Below, piece by piece: positions 1-13,800 of a stretch of DNA of 64,000 nt. The notes beneath the pieces were generated by a model. That model had not been told where the DNA came from. It was given only the letters and a program-made list of their open reading frames with translations, and searched no databases. Within the stretch, counting starts at the first letter, position 1; each line of letters begins with the position of its first letter. A program made the position numbers and the translations under genes. This DNA comes from Enoplolaimus lenunculus. Taxonomy: Eukaryota; Nematoda; Enoplea; Enoplida; Thoracostomopsidae. The DNA lies in NCBI GenBank assembly GCA_030248215.1, contig JASANG010002129.1, positions 124,001 to 188,000 on the forward strand, given 5' to 3'.

Positions 1-1416
1 CGAGTATAAAAGTTTTGCAGAAGGCACAAAAAAATAAATTCACGAAACGACTATCGCTTGCTTCTTTTTGTTAAGTATTGTAGTGGCAGAACCGATTCAT
101 GCAAATCCACAAATCAGCCTACGAGTCAAAACAGTTGCATACTGACGGTATATACGCGACAAAACGGTTCCGATATAGATTTTTCAGAATATCATCACGA
201 AGTATGCACGCGCATCTGGAAACTTTTTCGTACAATTCTTTTCGAAGCAGCTACAAAATTTTGATTGGTCCTTTTGAGAAGCTGTCCTGTCCACATTCAT
301 ATCTTTCTATGAATTTCGTCCATGCTCACAAACAATTATTCAGATGAACACTAGAGGCCAGCAAGCGGGTTTTTCAATAAAGGAAGATGATTCTCGCAGG
401 AGGGAAAGCGGTGCCCCCTTTTACTGCCCATAGTTGTGGCCCTGTAGACTAATAGAAACTCACATAAACTACAAGGAGCAGTTGAAAACTGTCAGAAACT
501 CGACACATGGGACGGCAGATGATATGCATTTTAAAGATTAAATAGCGTACAGTTCTGTACAGTATCAAAATACTACAAACGACATTGAACTATTTATCAA
601 ACTTATTATTATTCGTTCATAAGATGATTTTAGCATTTACAAAGAAATATACGCGTTTTACAACCGTTTACAAAGACCTTGAAATTTGACGCTTTCGTTG
701 AAAAACATTGAACAAAGCTGGAGACGGTTAAAGAAGTGTTTTAGTTTGGCTGCAGTTTTACTGAAAACCGCTAATCCGGTTATAAACATATATATTTACT
801 TAACTGAAACAAACTAATGTAAGCAGATTAATCTGTGGGCTCTAAACGAAATAGTTCCTAACAATACCTGAAGGTCAAAGCCTGTGAGCACTCGTAGGCG
901 ATTACTAATATATGTGCAATATCGGGAACGTTACCGCGTGTCAGATGACTACAAGCAGAGTGAAACTTCACCAGCGGGTAGACGCAGGTCGGGTAAAGAA
1001 TTTTAGTGGCGGGTATTTGTATCACGCGGATAAAAAATTGACAGTTTTTACATGCGCCAAACTACTTTATTAAAGTGCAAATAACGACCGATCTTTATAA
1101 TACTGGTTTAACTTCAAGCGCGTGTAAAAGGTGGATCGCGAGTAGATCTTTTTAACACATCCCGCCAGTACAGGAATTGTCATTGATGTGGGTAAAAGCG
1201 CGGCTAAAAAGGTCTACCCACATTTCAATGTTACCATAAATAAGTTAACAACTAAATTTTTCACTTTTTTTTTAAATTTGATAAATCCTCTATATATAGG
1301 TCACCGTTTAAAACTCTTCAGGATACCAAAACCTTCACAATTTAAATCCATCACTGTGTTTTGCGCTGTTTGAAAATGATACTTTCAAACTTTTGAGGAA
1401 CGGTCAAAACTACTAC
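1..1416. other. Left-edge region, presumed Caskin intron
   Basis: This lies downstream of exon I on the gene's strand and should be intronic. It is AT-rich with short open frames only. I see no ankyrin, SH3 or SAM signature and no strong splice pair. Confidence 0.5.
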
Positions 1417-1871
1417 GTAGCACGCATAAAACAAACAGTATGTTCCATATCCTTCGAAATTTTCCACACCGTAAATGAACTTACTTTCTGTTGCATTCGC
1501 ATTGACAGCTAGCTTCATTTTTCGTCGCGTTGCCTTTTGCTTGCGACCACTGCTACCAGTGGCGATGCTCATAGATTTGGCGCGTGAAGTATTTGCTAAG
1601 TAATTATCGAAACTATTCATCAATGGAGTAGAAACGGCGGTTGAGCTTGTCGCAGTCGAATGACGGCTGGACATGCTATCAGCTCGTTGCGGGGCGTGTC
1701 GTGGCGACACTAAATGAGCTACACTTCCGTTTGGTAAATCGTTTTTTGGACCGTCACCACTGTCTAATTCGGCGCTATCAGCGGAAGAGGTAGTAACTCC
1801 AGGAACATCAGGAACTTGTGGCACATTGACCTTTTTGACCGTTCGTTGGCTTGCTGAACGTTGCATACCGA
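1417..1871 (-). CDS. caskin: Caskin exon I: Ser/Pro/Thr-rich linker, donor uncertain
   Basis: The acceptor is TTTGTTTCAG at 1872. The exon enters in phase 1, which fits exon H, and then stays open for over 150 codons, long for this AT-rich DNA. It begins VGMQRSASQRTVKKVNVPQ and continues with low-complexity Ser, Thr, Pro and Asp, then a basic block (GRKQKATRRKMKL). The composition matches the linker between SH3 and SAM domains in Caskins. The 3' end is unsure: donors at 1416 (GTAGTA, phase 0), 1436 (GTTTGT) or 1469 (GTGTGG, phase 1) are possible. The open frame itself runs to 1351. Linkage to exon H across 20 kb is inferred from phase and composition, not homology. Confidence 0.6.
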
Positions 1872-4800
1872 CTGAAACAAAGATGAGACCAAACATAAAA
1901 TTCAAAAATTAAACTTTGCCAATTGATGATTTTTGAATTTGAAACTATATAACTGTCGAGCGAATCCGCCTTTCTTTCTTAGTATATATAAACATCCTTG
2001 CCAGCTAAAAGTTGTGGATTTTTTCCTAGACGTCACCCTGGAACAATAATGATACATTTAGACATTTTATAAGTAACACACGAAAATTAAAAGCTAGTGT
2101 TGCAAATTTAGTTGCAATATCACAGTTGGACACAGTTAATGCATGAGGCAGCTTGCATTAACCGTCGCACACTTGAGAACGCACATTTGACGTATCGCAG
2201 CAGCGTTTGTTCGTATCCCGAATGAACGCAAAGTCGTGCTGCAACTGTTACTGTAGTGACCCGAATAAGAGGGGTGGGACTGATACTTGTTTGTCCTCTC
2301 CAGAGGTAACTTCCTGTTATTCGGCTACGGACTGTTATTTATGTGTAACCCGCCCTCTGCCACCCTTCGACACTGATATTTCCGGTATTGCGACTATCGT
2401 TGAATTAAACGTTTATTTGTCTTGTATCAAAAGCTTGAGCGATAAAGCTGGGTTATGCTTTAAAATGTAATTTTAAAAATTAACAATATCAGCTCCAAGT
2501 GAGATGCTAGAAAGCTTACAAATGCTTCAAACAGCTAAGTTTACCCCAAAACTTACTTAAATCGGTAGCCCTCGTCCCGAACAGAAGACTATTACGTCGT
2601 CTTGGTAAACTGTCGAAATAGCTCATCGCATTATTGGGTAAGTCCGAAGACAAATCACATGAACGATACATTACCTAATAGATAAAATACTGGTCTGGTA
2701 TAGCAAATGTTCTTTTAGGTAATAGAAATAACTAAATTCAATTTCTGAAAAAAGTTGGAATCCAAAATTTGAAATTAACACCAACACAGCTGTTAAATCA
2801 GTTAAAAAGTAACGTTTGGAAGCTCTGGTACAACATCGAAGCAGAAATTCGTCTCTCACTGTGCCAAATGAATATATTTATGTAGTTTAAGCTACGTTTC
2901 ACTGCAATATGTATTACCAAGAGGGGATAATCGCTATTTAACATGAGTGCGCAGCTATGGGCACATTCTGTGCACAAGACAATGTACCCGACGCGCGTTG
3001 CGTTTTTGCCCTACTCCCTTTATTTAGAGGGGAGTACAACCGGTGCGAACCATGGCACTTTATGTATGCGGCGTCAAACATGCTCCCCTTATTGTTTAAT
3101 TTAGGGGTATTCGTGTGATAGCGAACCCCCTCTAAACAAGAAGGGGGTCGGTCAAAAACGCAACACCGGTGGTACGTTTTGTATCATGCGGGGCCCCAAG
3201 AGTTGCACATTCTTGTCACTATCCACTCTTGGTATTACTAATAGACAATTTTTTTCACTTTATAAAGGAAACTTAAGTCTGCGGGTTTTACTTACAGTCG
3301 GTTTACCTTTGTTCATAAAACTTAATATATAAATGTACCAATACTAATTTTGGCAGTGCGGCTCTCTATAAATCGCTAAAAACCTATGAAACTGTACAGA
3401 CAAAAATCATAAAATTAACGAAGATGACACTAAATATATTATAATGGTCAAAGATTTTGTATATTATTGAACGATTAGAACACAAAGGAAGAATACGTTT
3501 TTGAAATCTGGGCAGCATCAATCGAATAATTTTAATGGAAAACTGTATATATATTATTTTATTAAATATGTTGTTACTTTTGACGATTTATACAACAGCC
3601 TCGCCATCAAACGTAACACGACGACATTTTTCTTGTTAAAAATTTTAAATATTTTCACTAAATTTTGTGTGCGCTCGACGGTAAGACATTTGAACTTTTT
3701 TTTCGCGTGAAAACGGCAAATCCTCAGTGAATTAAAATGTAACTTTGTGAGAGAAAATTAAACTTTTATAATAAAGTAGTTTATAATCGTGCATAAAATC
3801 GATTCATATTCAAATATATACGTGTGCAGTGCTGTTCTGCCTAGGATGGGTCGGAAATGATCTTTAATTCACCTGAACGATGATAATATGGCGTTTAACA
3901 AGGCGCAACCGGAGATGAAAGAAACCGGGGTGCTTATTTACTCCCCCTTACATAAAGTTCCACCGACCCACAAAACGAACATTAACGTAAGCTTAAGCCA
4001 GGGAATAAGCCTAAGTTTAAGCCAAAGCCTAAGTCTGAGTCTAATCCTAAACTTAAACATGTGATAATGTAATAATAAAAACACTGTGGAGGAATTTCGT
4101 CAATTAAATTAACATTAGTGTGCGAGAGAAACAATTACCAAACCTGGTGACGAAAATCAACAAATTTAGCCGGAACCGCACCAGAGGTGAAAGAAAATTA
4201 TGTAACAAAAATTATGTTAAATTTGCGATTTCAACAAAAGCCTTCAGAGTGTTGTCCTAAAACAATTTCAGCTCTTTTTTGAAGAATTTTGCAAATGAAA
4301 GCATTCGAAATCGACTCAAAGATACAAACAACTTCATTGAAGGGCATCAATTTTGTAAAAACAAAATAAATCTCACTACCTAACTAAATTAATAGGAACA
4401 GCTCTCAAAAATTCTAAAGGAGCCGGAGTCGAACGTTAATTTTTTTACGAACCCTAAGGAAGGGACCCTCGATTGCACCCTTGCGCTTAAACCTCATACT
4501 ACTACAAGAAAGAAAGGTTCCTAACAAACATGCATTGCAAAAGTTTCGCAGACATCAAGGCAGCATTTTGTAATCAAAAATAATTTCTCATAATATAGAT
4601 GATAAACATGCTGCGATACTAAGCTAACCATCAAAGAAACTTTATTTTATGCAAATTAAATTATACAACCTTGTCCTGTGCCAAAAAAGACCAAAATATC
4701 TACGTTCTATTTCCTCGATTAGTTTTGTCTCAGTAGCGGTCAGATAGAGCAATCCTGGCTGTTGAAATTACCAAAAAATTTGTCAAATTTTGAACCTCAA

Positions 4801-7800
4801 ATCCATAAACGTCAAATGTTAACCACCGATGCTTAACTAAACTAAACCTTAAACCGCATGTTTACTCCAAAATTTAGGTACCGTCTAAAAAACGTCAATT
4901 GGGCCAGATTGAATAATACCTTTTCCGAAGCCACTTTTGAATTTCCATCTTTTCGTTGATACACTCAGCAGCAAAAAGCCAGTAAAAAATTACGTTAAAT
5001 AATGTTTTTAAATCTGTTTTTCAGGAACGTAGTCAAGATTTGTCTTCCGAAGAGTATAACACGTCATTCTAAATACTGTTAACACTGATTTTTTTGTTGG
5101 GTCTTTAAAATTTTCGAGAGGCAACATACTTATCGTTTTTCCTTTCCTTGTATACTACGTTCCTGTCGGTGTTATATTATATTTCAACCAAAAACGTTTA
5201 GACTACAAAACTCGTGTGTTGTAAATAACGTAGTGCAATCACTATCACTATTGACTTCAAAATACATGGATCACGAGAAAAATGCAATACGCAGAGTAAC
5301 ATGGGTGTAGTGTAACTTTAAAATTTAGTCCGGACACAGCGTGACTATTTGGAGTTGAAATTTATAGTTTACAGCATTAAAACAGCACGTCAAAACAGCT
5401 ACATCGGGCAAATGATGGTTATGCGTGCTCTAAACGTTATAATAAAGTTAAATTTCGGGACTCAAATAACACGCGGAATTGTAGTTTCAAATGACTTAAA
5501 AGTGTTTATCCACAACAAGGTGAGCAGTTAAATAGATCTCCAGAGCTGCCGATAATAGGTCCATGTAAAGATCACGGGCGGGACGTTGTTCTGTGGGACT
5601 GCAATAGTGTAAGGTTAAGCTTTAGAGTAATAAAAGAACTGTTATTTGCGAAATTGCAGTTGCAACAAACCAAGACATTCAAATAAAGATTTAACAAATC
5701 AATTTGAATATTTTCACTTAAGTAGCTTAACATGTTAATGTTCTAGACTTAGCTTAACTTTTACTATTTGTATATACTGTAGCATTAACTTAGCGCACGA
5801 GACGTCTATGTAAACTTAAGCAAAATTTAACAAGCATAAATGCAGCGTCGCTTAAGATTTGATTACTTTCGAGTTTCGTCGGCCTTGAATGTAAGCCTAC
5901 AAGTGTGGTACGACAACTAACAGCTCATTTCGTCCAGCAACCAAAAAAATCGCATTGTCTATAAGCTTACTGTCGTGAGTGGGCTGGCTATGCACCCAAC
6001 CGGCAGGGTCGGAGCAGCCACCTCAATAACTGCCATTTGGAGGGAGCCCAACCTAACCGGTTCAAACAAAAAGCACCGAGGTTTTGAAACGCGGTGGCTG
6101 CTCGCTCAATAGATTTTGACACTATTATACCTTGCCGTGATTCTTTCAATGGTTTCACACACTACTCAGACCTTAAAATAGCCGGTTAGGTTGCTAAATC
6201 TGAACAAATTTTCCCTCTCGCTGACCATGATGGCCTACAATTTTACTTAAGATAATAAACTCACCTAAAATAGAATATTCATGAACGGTAAAAACCGTTT
6301 TGGAATGAGGTGTGCCGTACGCTGTCTTCCCTGATTGGAGCGTATAAAATTATATGTGTTTACCTAAAACACGAGCTGTTCAACTACTTTATCCAAGAAT
6401 ATAAAAAAATTCACGCGGTGCGCGAATTGTGATTCATTTTAAAGATGGGTATGCAATAACAATTTGGCGTGGCTGGCATTTGTATCACTGTTGTTTTGCC
6501 CCATCTCACAATTGCTATTTGACCTGGGCTAAATTGCTATTATTCGGTATAGCACATTGGCGTTGGCCAATTGGTAATTGTCCTAAATGGCAGATTGACC
6601 TACAACATATACATTCTTTTCTATCCAGTTGTATACTTGTGTCTATGGCTCATGAATCGATTCTTGGTTATATACTTTTAAATACAAACAAAATTATAAG
6701 CAGTCATACATACAGAACATTCATCAAAAAATTCAAGAAACCAAATATTAAGTACAAGTGGGTTTCTAAAATTACTGTAGTGACCCGAATAAGAAGGGGG
6801 ACTGATATTTATTTGACCTCTCCACAGGGTACCCCCTTGTTATTCGGTTACGGACTGTTATTTATTTTTAACCCACGCTCCGTCGCAATTCGTTACTGAT
6901 ATATATCCGGTACTGCAATTATCCGTTGAATTAAACGTTTATTTGTAATGTGTGAATAGCTTGAGCGATAATACAAGGAAATACTTAGGAATGTATTTTA
7001 AAAAGATAAGTACGCTCTAAAGTTTCGAACTCAGAGTATTTTATCCTGGAGTCATTTATGCGCTACAATTAGGGTCAATTGACATTTATGGACTCCAATT
7101 AGGGTTTAGGGACTCTATTCACTTACGGACTCTTATTAGGGATACGGACTCCTATTGATTCGGACTCAAAATGGGGACCCCTCTTATTACCCCTACCCGC
7201 CTATTCGGGTCAATACAGTACTAACACAATTGGAACAAACCATAAACTTTGTATCTTGAAAACAAATATTAAGTACAAATGGATTTCTAAAATTACTAAC
7301 ACAATTGGAACAAACCATAAACTTTGGATTCGGAGTCTATAAAAAATGTCGTTTGTTGTTTGTCATATCAGCTAAAGTTATAATTATGATATTCAAATTC
7401 GAAGAATTTGCGATCAAAAGCCGGGCGGCGTATTTCAAAAGCGAATTTAACCTATTTAGGTCAATAACGCTTAGCTGACCTATCGGTGTTTTGTCAAGCT
7501 TTTAATTTTGAACTCTGTCAAAATTGTTGGAAACTAAACAAAAAAATGAAAAAATCATAGACGTATCCCTTACTGGCCGCTAAATCAGCTCAAAACATAA
7601 AATCGAAGTATGGGCAGAAAGCCTAAGCCTATACCCATATATTTCCCGTATTCAAGTTTCTATTTTTATAGTGAAAATGGTATTTACATGAATCCTTGTC
7701 CGTGTGCCACACCCCTTCGCTACAGTTTATTTGCAAAAATGTGAGTAAATGCCTAATGCTAGTAGCATTACCACTTGGTGACAACATATAATAGTTGAAC

Positions 7801-10800
7801 TTTGCTTCTTATACAATCTACTTAAGTCTACAGGCACTTTGAACTTTAGTAAACATCTATGTTATTGCAAGAAGCTTAAAAAACGAGTTACAGTCATTTT
7901 TTCCAAACCAAACGAAATCTAAATCGCCTAATAAAACCAGATGCGGCCAACCTAAATAAGCTAACAAAAGTACCATGTATTACGATTGCTATACGCATAG
8001 TTCAGCCAAACGAACTTCTGTTACCATTTCGAGTTATATTATACCAAAAAATTTCGTTAAAAATAACACAACATTGTTCTCACGGGAACTTTTTACAGCA
8101 AAATGTGAATTGTCTCTCAGTTTTCTTTCAGTTGTACTACTGCTTCACAACTTTAACTTGAGTCAGTTGTCACGGCCTCAAAATTCCGATTGCAAAGGGT
8201 GCCGGCATCTTCTTTGCTCAACCTGGTTGAAAATGCCATAGACAGCATTAAAAGAATTGTATTTTAGAAAAACTTGTCTTGTCTTCTCTCTATAAATCTT
8301 ACCTGTCCCCCCCTATTGACTAACAATTCCTACATGCGAGCATGCAAATTGTGCAACCTTTTAAAAACAACGGCGTGTCTACGCATAGAGTTGCGTTATA
8401 CGATGCAACTCACAACACGCCAATGTGCTGTGGCAGTTGTTGTTGTTGCTGTTGCAGCTGGCAGCACGCGGACGATTTTTTACGTTTATTAAATTTTTCC
8501 CTAATCATGTCTTTTTGAGTCGCAAAATAAAGTGTTAAATGCAGTTATACAACATTCTTGAAACATACTTTTGTTGTTTTCATATATATAACCTTAAAAG
8601 TTTACTACATATAATACTTGCAAGTATCAAAATTAATCTAGCTGCTAAAGCAGGAATTGATCCGAGTAGCAGTCAATGTAAAAAAACAGGCCGTAACAGT
8701 AGTATAAGCATATTCAGTAGTCTTAAGCCTAAGCGTAAGAAAAAAGTTTATACGCAAGTCTAAGCCTGTGCTTAAGTAAAAACACCTATACCGCATGGTG
8801 ACGGACGGCGCCGCATGACAAGTAGAGCGCCATCCTAAGGAGAAACGATTACTTGTAGGCTTATTGGTCAGGTTCAGGTTTCAAAATGATGATGATAATG
8901 ATACGATATTGAAGTGTCACATTTATCAGAAATTAATTACGTAGTATCTGTGCCGTGATAAAATAAAATTGAACGAGAGTATCTTCCCACACTCCGTTGT
9001 GCCGTTATACAACTAGTAAACTTCGTTTAGTTCCGTGATGTCTTACAATTTCTCCTAGTTTCATTCAGAGTATATCATACTCATTCTGGACTGGTTGAGC
9101 CACAACAACAGGGGTCGAGGTGAGAGCTACGTGCCTCTACGGACGTCTTCACCCACGGCTGAACGATTTGTCGACAGCATAAACAGGATCCAATATTGGA
9201 AACGATTTTGTTGCCATTTCTATAAATCTCCCTGCCCCCCAGTAACAATTTCTGGTTCCGAACCTGTGTTTAAAGACTAAACATTGCTGTTTGTAAAACT
9301 TAAAATAACCGCTTTACCGAAAAATGACACACATCTAAAATTAAAATTTGAGAAATTACTTTTTTCACACACGCTTTATAAGTAGCACAGACATTTAAGA
9401 TTACGAAGAAATTGACAACAAATCATTCGTTAACTGCTTCAGTCAACACAACAACGGCAGTTTCTTTACGGCTGGGTCCCGTTGCGCTTTTCTCAAGTAC
9501 GCATCTGTTTCAGTTATGCCTCCCCAGCTGGTGTTCGCACAAAAACGGTCCGATTTTGAACTTTTTGCGTATATGAGCTTCTCATGACCTCGCATGTGCA
9601 TTTCACATTAGCATTCAGCTATTAATAAATCTGTTATTTTAAAGTTATGAAATAAAACTTATAACCGAAAAAAGATTTCTGAAAGCTTTTTAAACTTTAT
9701 ATAGTCATTTGACGCAGTTTGCGGCGCTGAGTCGAATTGTGTTAAATTTTTTCCATAAAGCGGTTCACGAGGTATAGTCACAACTTTCGCTTACGATACC
9801 GCGCGGTGACGTACAGCAATGGACGGTTACGTATCGCGCCGGACGGTGACGGACAATCCGATCGTCGTCCAAGTACAGCCAGCGCCACCCTTACAATATC
9901 CAAAACCACTCCAAGTCTAAAATCAACGAAACCGAATTCAAATTATGTATAATTAACAGTTTGCGCCAAAACATTTTGCCTAAACAGCGCTATTTCTTAC
10001 TTCGGTTATCATTACTGAGCGCATTTTACCACCCATAATATATACATATAATATCAATTAAACAAAACAGCAAGGGGTCTTTTTTAAAAATTAGGGCAAC
10101 ATTTGAAAAAAATGTGACAAATCTATTAAAATACATTTACACCCTTTCAGTTTCTGACCGCTTCGTTAGTTTGAAATCAGTAGCAAATTTTAAGTTTCAG
10201 AAATCGGACAATGTTTTATTACGACACTAAACTATGCATACATCTGCGTATTAAAGTCAAAAAACGTAACGATTTTTGCGTAAAATATTTCAAAAGTACT
10301 TTCCATATCGCATTTGAATACCAGCTTTCGTACGGTATTCAATTGAAACATTGCATTTTACACAGCGATCATTTTGCTGCAGTCTGCATTGTACTCTCAA
10401 AAATAAAGTTTCTATCTGGAGATAGCAAGTGCAATTTAGAAAGTTATAAATACAATAAAACTTCAATTTATTAAGCACACTTTTCGTTTCGCTGGAATCT
10501 ATAGACAATTGTAACGTTGTAAATAGTTCAAAGCTAGACATAATTAATAATTTTCTGCCGAGCGTTCACTATATTTTATGGCGGTACGTAAGTTGCAGAA
10601 CTGCTGTGGTGTGTCCTTAGCCAAGCAGTGGCTGGAAACTTAGGTATACGTTCAAAAAAACTAAAAATAAACGTTTTATAAAGCTTACCATCCTAACATG
10701 TTATTTGCTAAATTATCGCTAGCCTGAATAACAAATTTCTGTATTGTGATGCTATCAAAGTATTATATTCTATAACGCATCACTTCATAAAAATAGCAAA

Positions 10801-13800
10801 TTATGCTTTAATATTTATGATTGCAGACGGTGACTAAAAACTTGCGTTAACTAAATGTTTACACCTTGAACACAGTCATAGATAACGGTTTTGATAACAG
10901 ATCTCTTATAATGATGCTGTTAACAGAACGTTTGCAACAGGCAAAAGCGATAGTAGGCTTGGGGTTCCTTAGTTTGAGGAAGTATAGTACATAACAGCCA
11001 GCTTCACAGCAAACTCGTAGTCAGCTCAATATGCTTGGGAGCTAAAAACGTTTCAGGAGGGGTATCCAAAGCTTTTGTTCTACAGTTATTCGTTATTACT
11101 GAGATTGCAACTTCTGTAGGATGGCAAAACTTTTGCAGGGGAGCTCAGCATCTCCCCTTGGTCAATTTGTGGCTAAGAGGTCACATTGCAGGTCACAGGT
11201 AAGACTTCGCCGTCTGAAAGACACTGACTCTGTGTCTGAAATCTTACTTCAGTATTTACGTTACGTACCTACCTAGTAGACTTTTTTGAACAAATATTAA
11301 AATTCCAATTCTATACTTTATTATTTTATCTTTCGACTATTAATTTTAAATCCGGCCTTTCAGTGTACAATTTCCATTAATTTTAGCCTCCAACAAACAA
11401 ACTACGTTCAACAGTTAAGTGTATTAGGCACGTTTCTAGGAATGAAGAACTTGTTAATTATTTAATTATCATGCATTTCCGTGCACAATTTCAAAATTGC
11501 GCTTAATTCGCTGCAATCTGAAGAATCTTCAAAATTATTCCAAAATTCAGTTGCACTTTTTTGATTTGTGATATGTATCTGAAATTAATTTAGGCTCAAA
11601 AAATATTGCAATTTATATCTTTAGACTAAATCATTATAAAAACATATTTTTAGAAACTAACAGATAGCATCAGTCTGTACAGTAATTTCAACACCTGACA
11701 CTACTATAGAGCTTCTTGATAAAATCGTCGTTAAAAATATTACAATTTTCTTTAACTGTAAAGTCCTATTAAATTTAAAATGAAATAAGTAAAGGCATGC
11801 TCACGTAGTCCCCAGAGGCGACAGACCTCAAAAATCGATTTTTGAAAATAAAATGTAATTTTAGAATGATCAGCGGACCTAATATTAGAAACCAAAAAAA
11901 TGCCAAAAATTTTAAATTTTCCAAATCAGACCGGTTTTAGGGCGAACGCCTGCTGGGGGGGGGAAGGGAAGAAAACCAAAAAACCCCGAGTGAACAATAA
12001 CAAGGACGAATAGAAATTGATTGGGTCTTAACACAATACGAACGTTCAATTAAAAATGACACTAGAGTGTTTTCAGGCGGAAAGCTTGTCTCATTCAAAA
12101 TGCAACTATAAAGGCACCAAATGTTGTTTTCTATTGAATTTGGTTAATTTTAAATTCGCATATGAGGCATTGACTGGTAACATATATAACTAGAATAATG
12201 TAACAGAAAAAACGAAAACTTGAAAAGGTGTAGCTGTTTTCAATTCAAAAATGAACGTCACGCTGTATTTTAAAGTCGATGGTCAGCATGACGATATACA
12301 TATTTCTGGCTGGCACATGTAAAGATCACGGGCGAAACGTTTTTCTACGCGACTGCAATAGAGTAAGCTTAAGCTTTGGACTACTTTTTTGCTTAGGCTT
12401 AGGACTATGCTTCTATTACTGATACGGTCCTGTTCTATACATTAGCTCTGACTTTGAATTGTTTATACGTACAATTTTGGGTTCATGCATAGAAAAAGTC
12501 TTGGACAAAATTTGAAGGCTAAAGCCTGAGCGTGAACCTAAGCCTAAACCCAAACCATTGCCTAAATCGTGAGGGTAAGCATACTCAAACGCGTAAACCT
12601 ACATTTTTTCTCGGGGCTTGTTCTATACGTGACTGTATTTTTGTAATTTTGCATATTATTTGTAAGATTTTTAAGAACTGAAATATTTTAATAGCAGTAA
12701 GATTTACAAAAATTCTGTTTTCCTGGTCGGGTAACGTATAGTAGCTTTACTCCATATGAAAAGCGAAGAGATTAAGTATAAACTAATTATAGAAAAGCTG
12801 ATTTCGAATTTAAGCCGCTTAAAACCGCGGCTGATTATTAGTAAAACTTGTAAAACGTACAACTAAAGTTTTAGTCAAAAATCTAGTGTAAATCAGGTAC
12901 ATTGTGCGTTTGATTATTCATAAATTCTCAGAATAAACGCACTGGTTAGATAAAATAATGTACGCATATAAAAGCAATAACAGTTTTCACGTCCTAATAT
13001 TAGTCAAAGCCTGACAAAGGGTGTAATAAACGTGGCCAACCGCCTTTTTTTCGTCTGAAAATATAAACTTAAGGCTTTGTTTGAAGTATTTCGAATCATA
13101 TTCTGAACTAATTTTGATACACAGATTCGAAGCCTTCACTACTGGCATTCAAATTAAAGGTACAACGCCCTTTAATGATCTTTTATTTATAAGCTAAGCA
13201 GTAGGTTATCTATGATTCAAAAACATTTAACACCTTTGTACTAAATGTGAATTAGTTTTTGTCTAAACAACATAATTGATCGAAGTACGTGACATGACAC
13301 AAAACTGATAAACAACAATGCGAATTGAAGACCAAAAGTCTGACAATGTAATTCTAAGAAACAGGTAACGCAGGCAGTGGCGGATCCAGGATCTCAGAAT
13401 GGTGGGCTAAACTGTCACAGGTAACGAATGTATTTTTGTTCAACGGATTGCGGACCGTGTACATGAATCCACACGCAAACCACGAATTATTACAATAAAA
13501 TTGACTGTGAAAAAGTACGACGTTTCAACTGAAATTAATCACAGATAAAACCGCATAAACTCCTCTGTATAAAATAAAAACCATTGTGAGTTCTAGGATC
13601 CGAGTTATGTCTCAGTAAAAATTTTGGTAAGCGTAGGGGATACATCTCACTCCTGTGAAGACAGCCTTCGAAACAAGTTTCACACAACAGTTGCAGTATT
13701 GTCGATCTAGAAAGGGAACCCATGTTTAAAGTGCATGACCCTTCGCGAAAAGCGAGAATTTTTATGGTATTTTCTGTTAAAGTAGCTGAACAGCTCATAT

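Noticed and set aside
6429-6899. 156-codon plus-strand frame
   Set aside because: It runs into the TA-MITE and has no recognisable homology. The composition (many Trp/His/Ile in low-complexity order) looks like chance.
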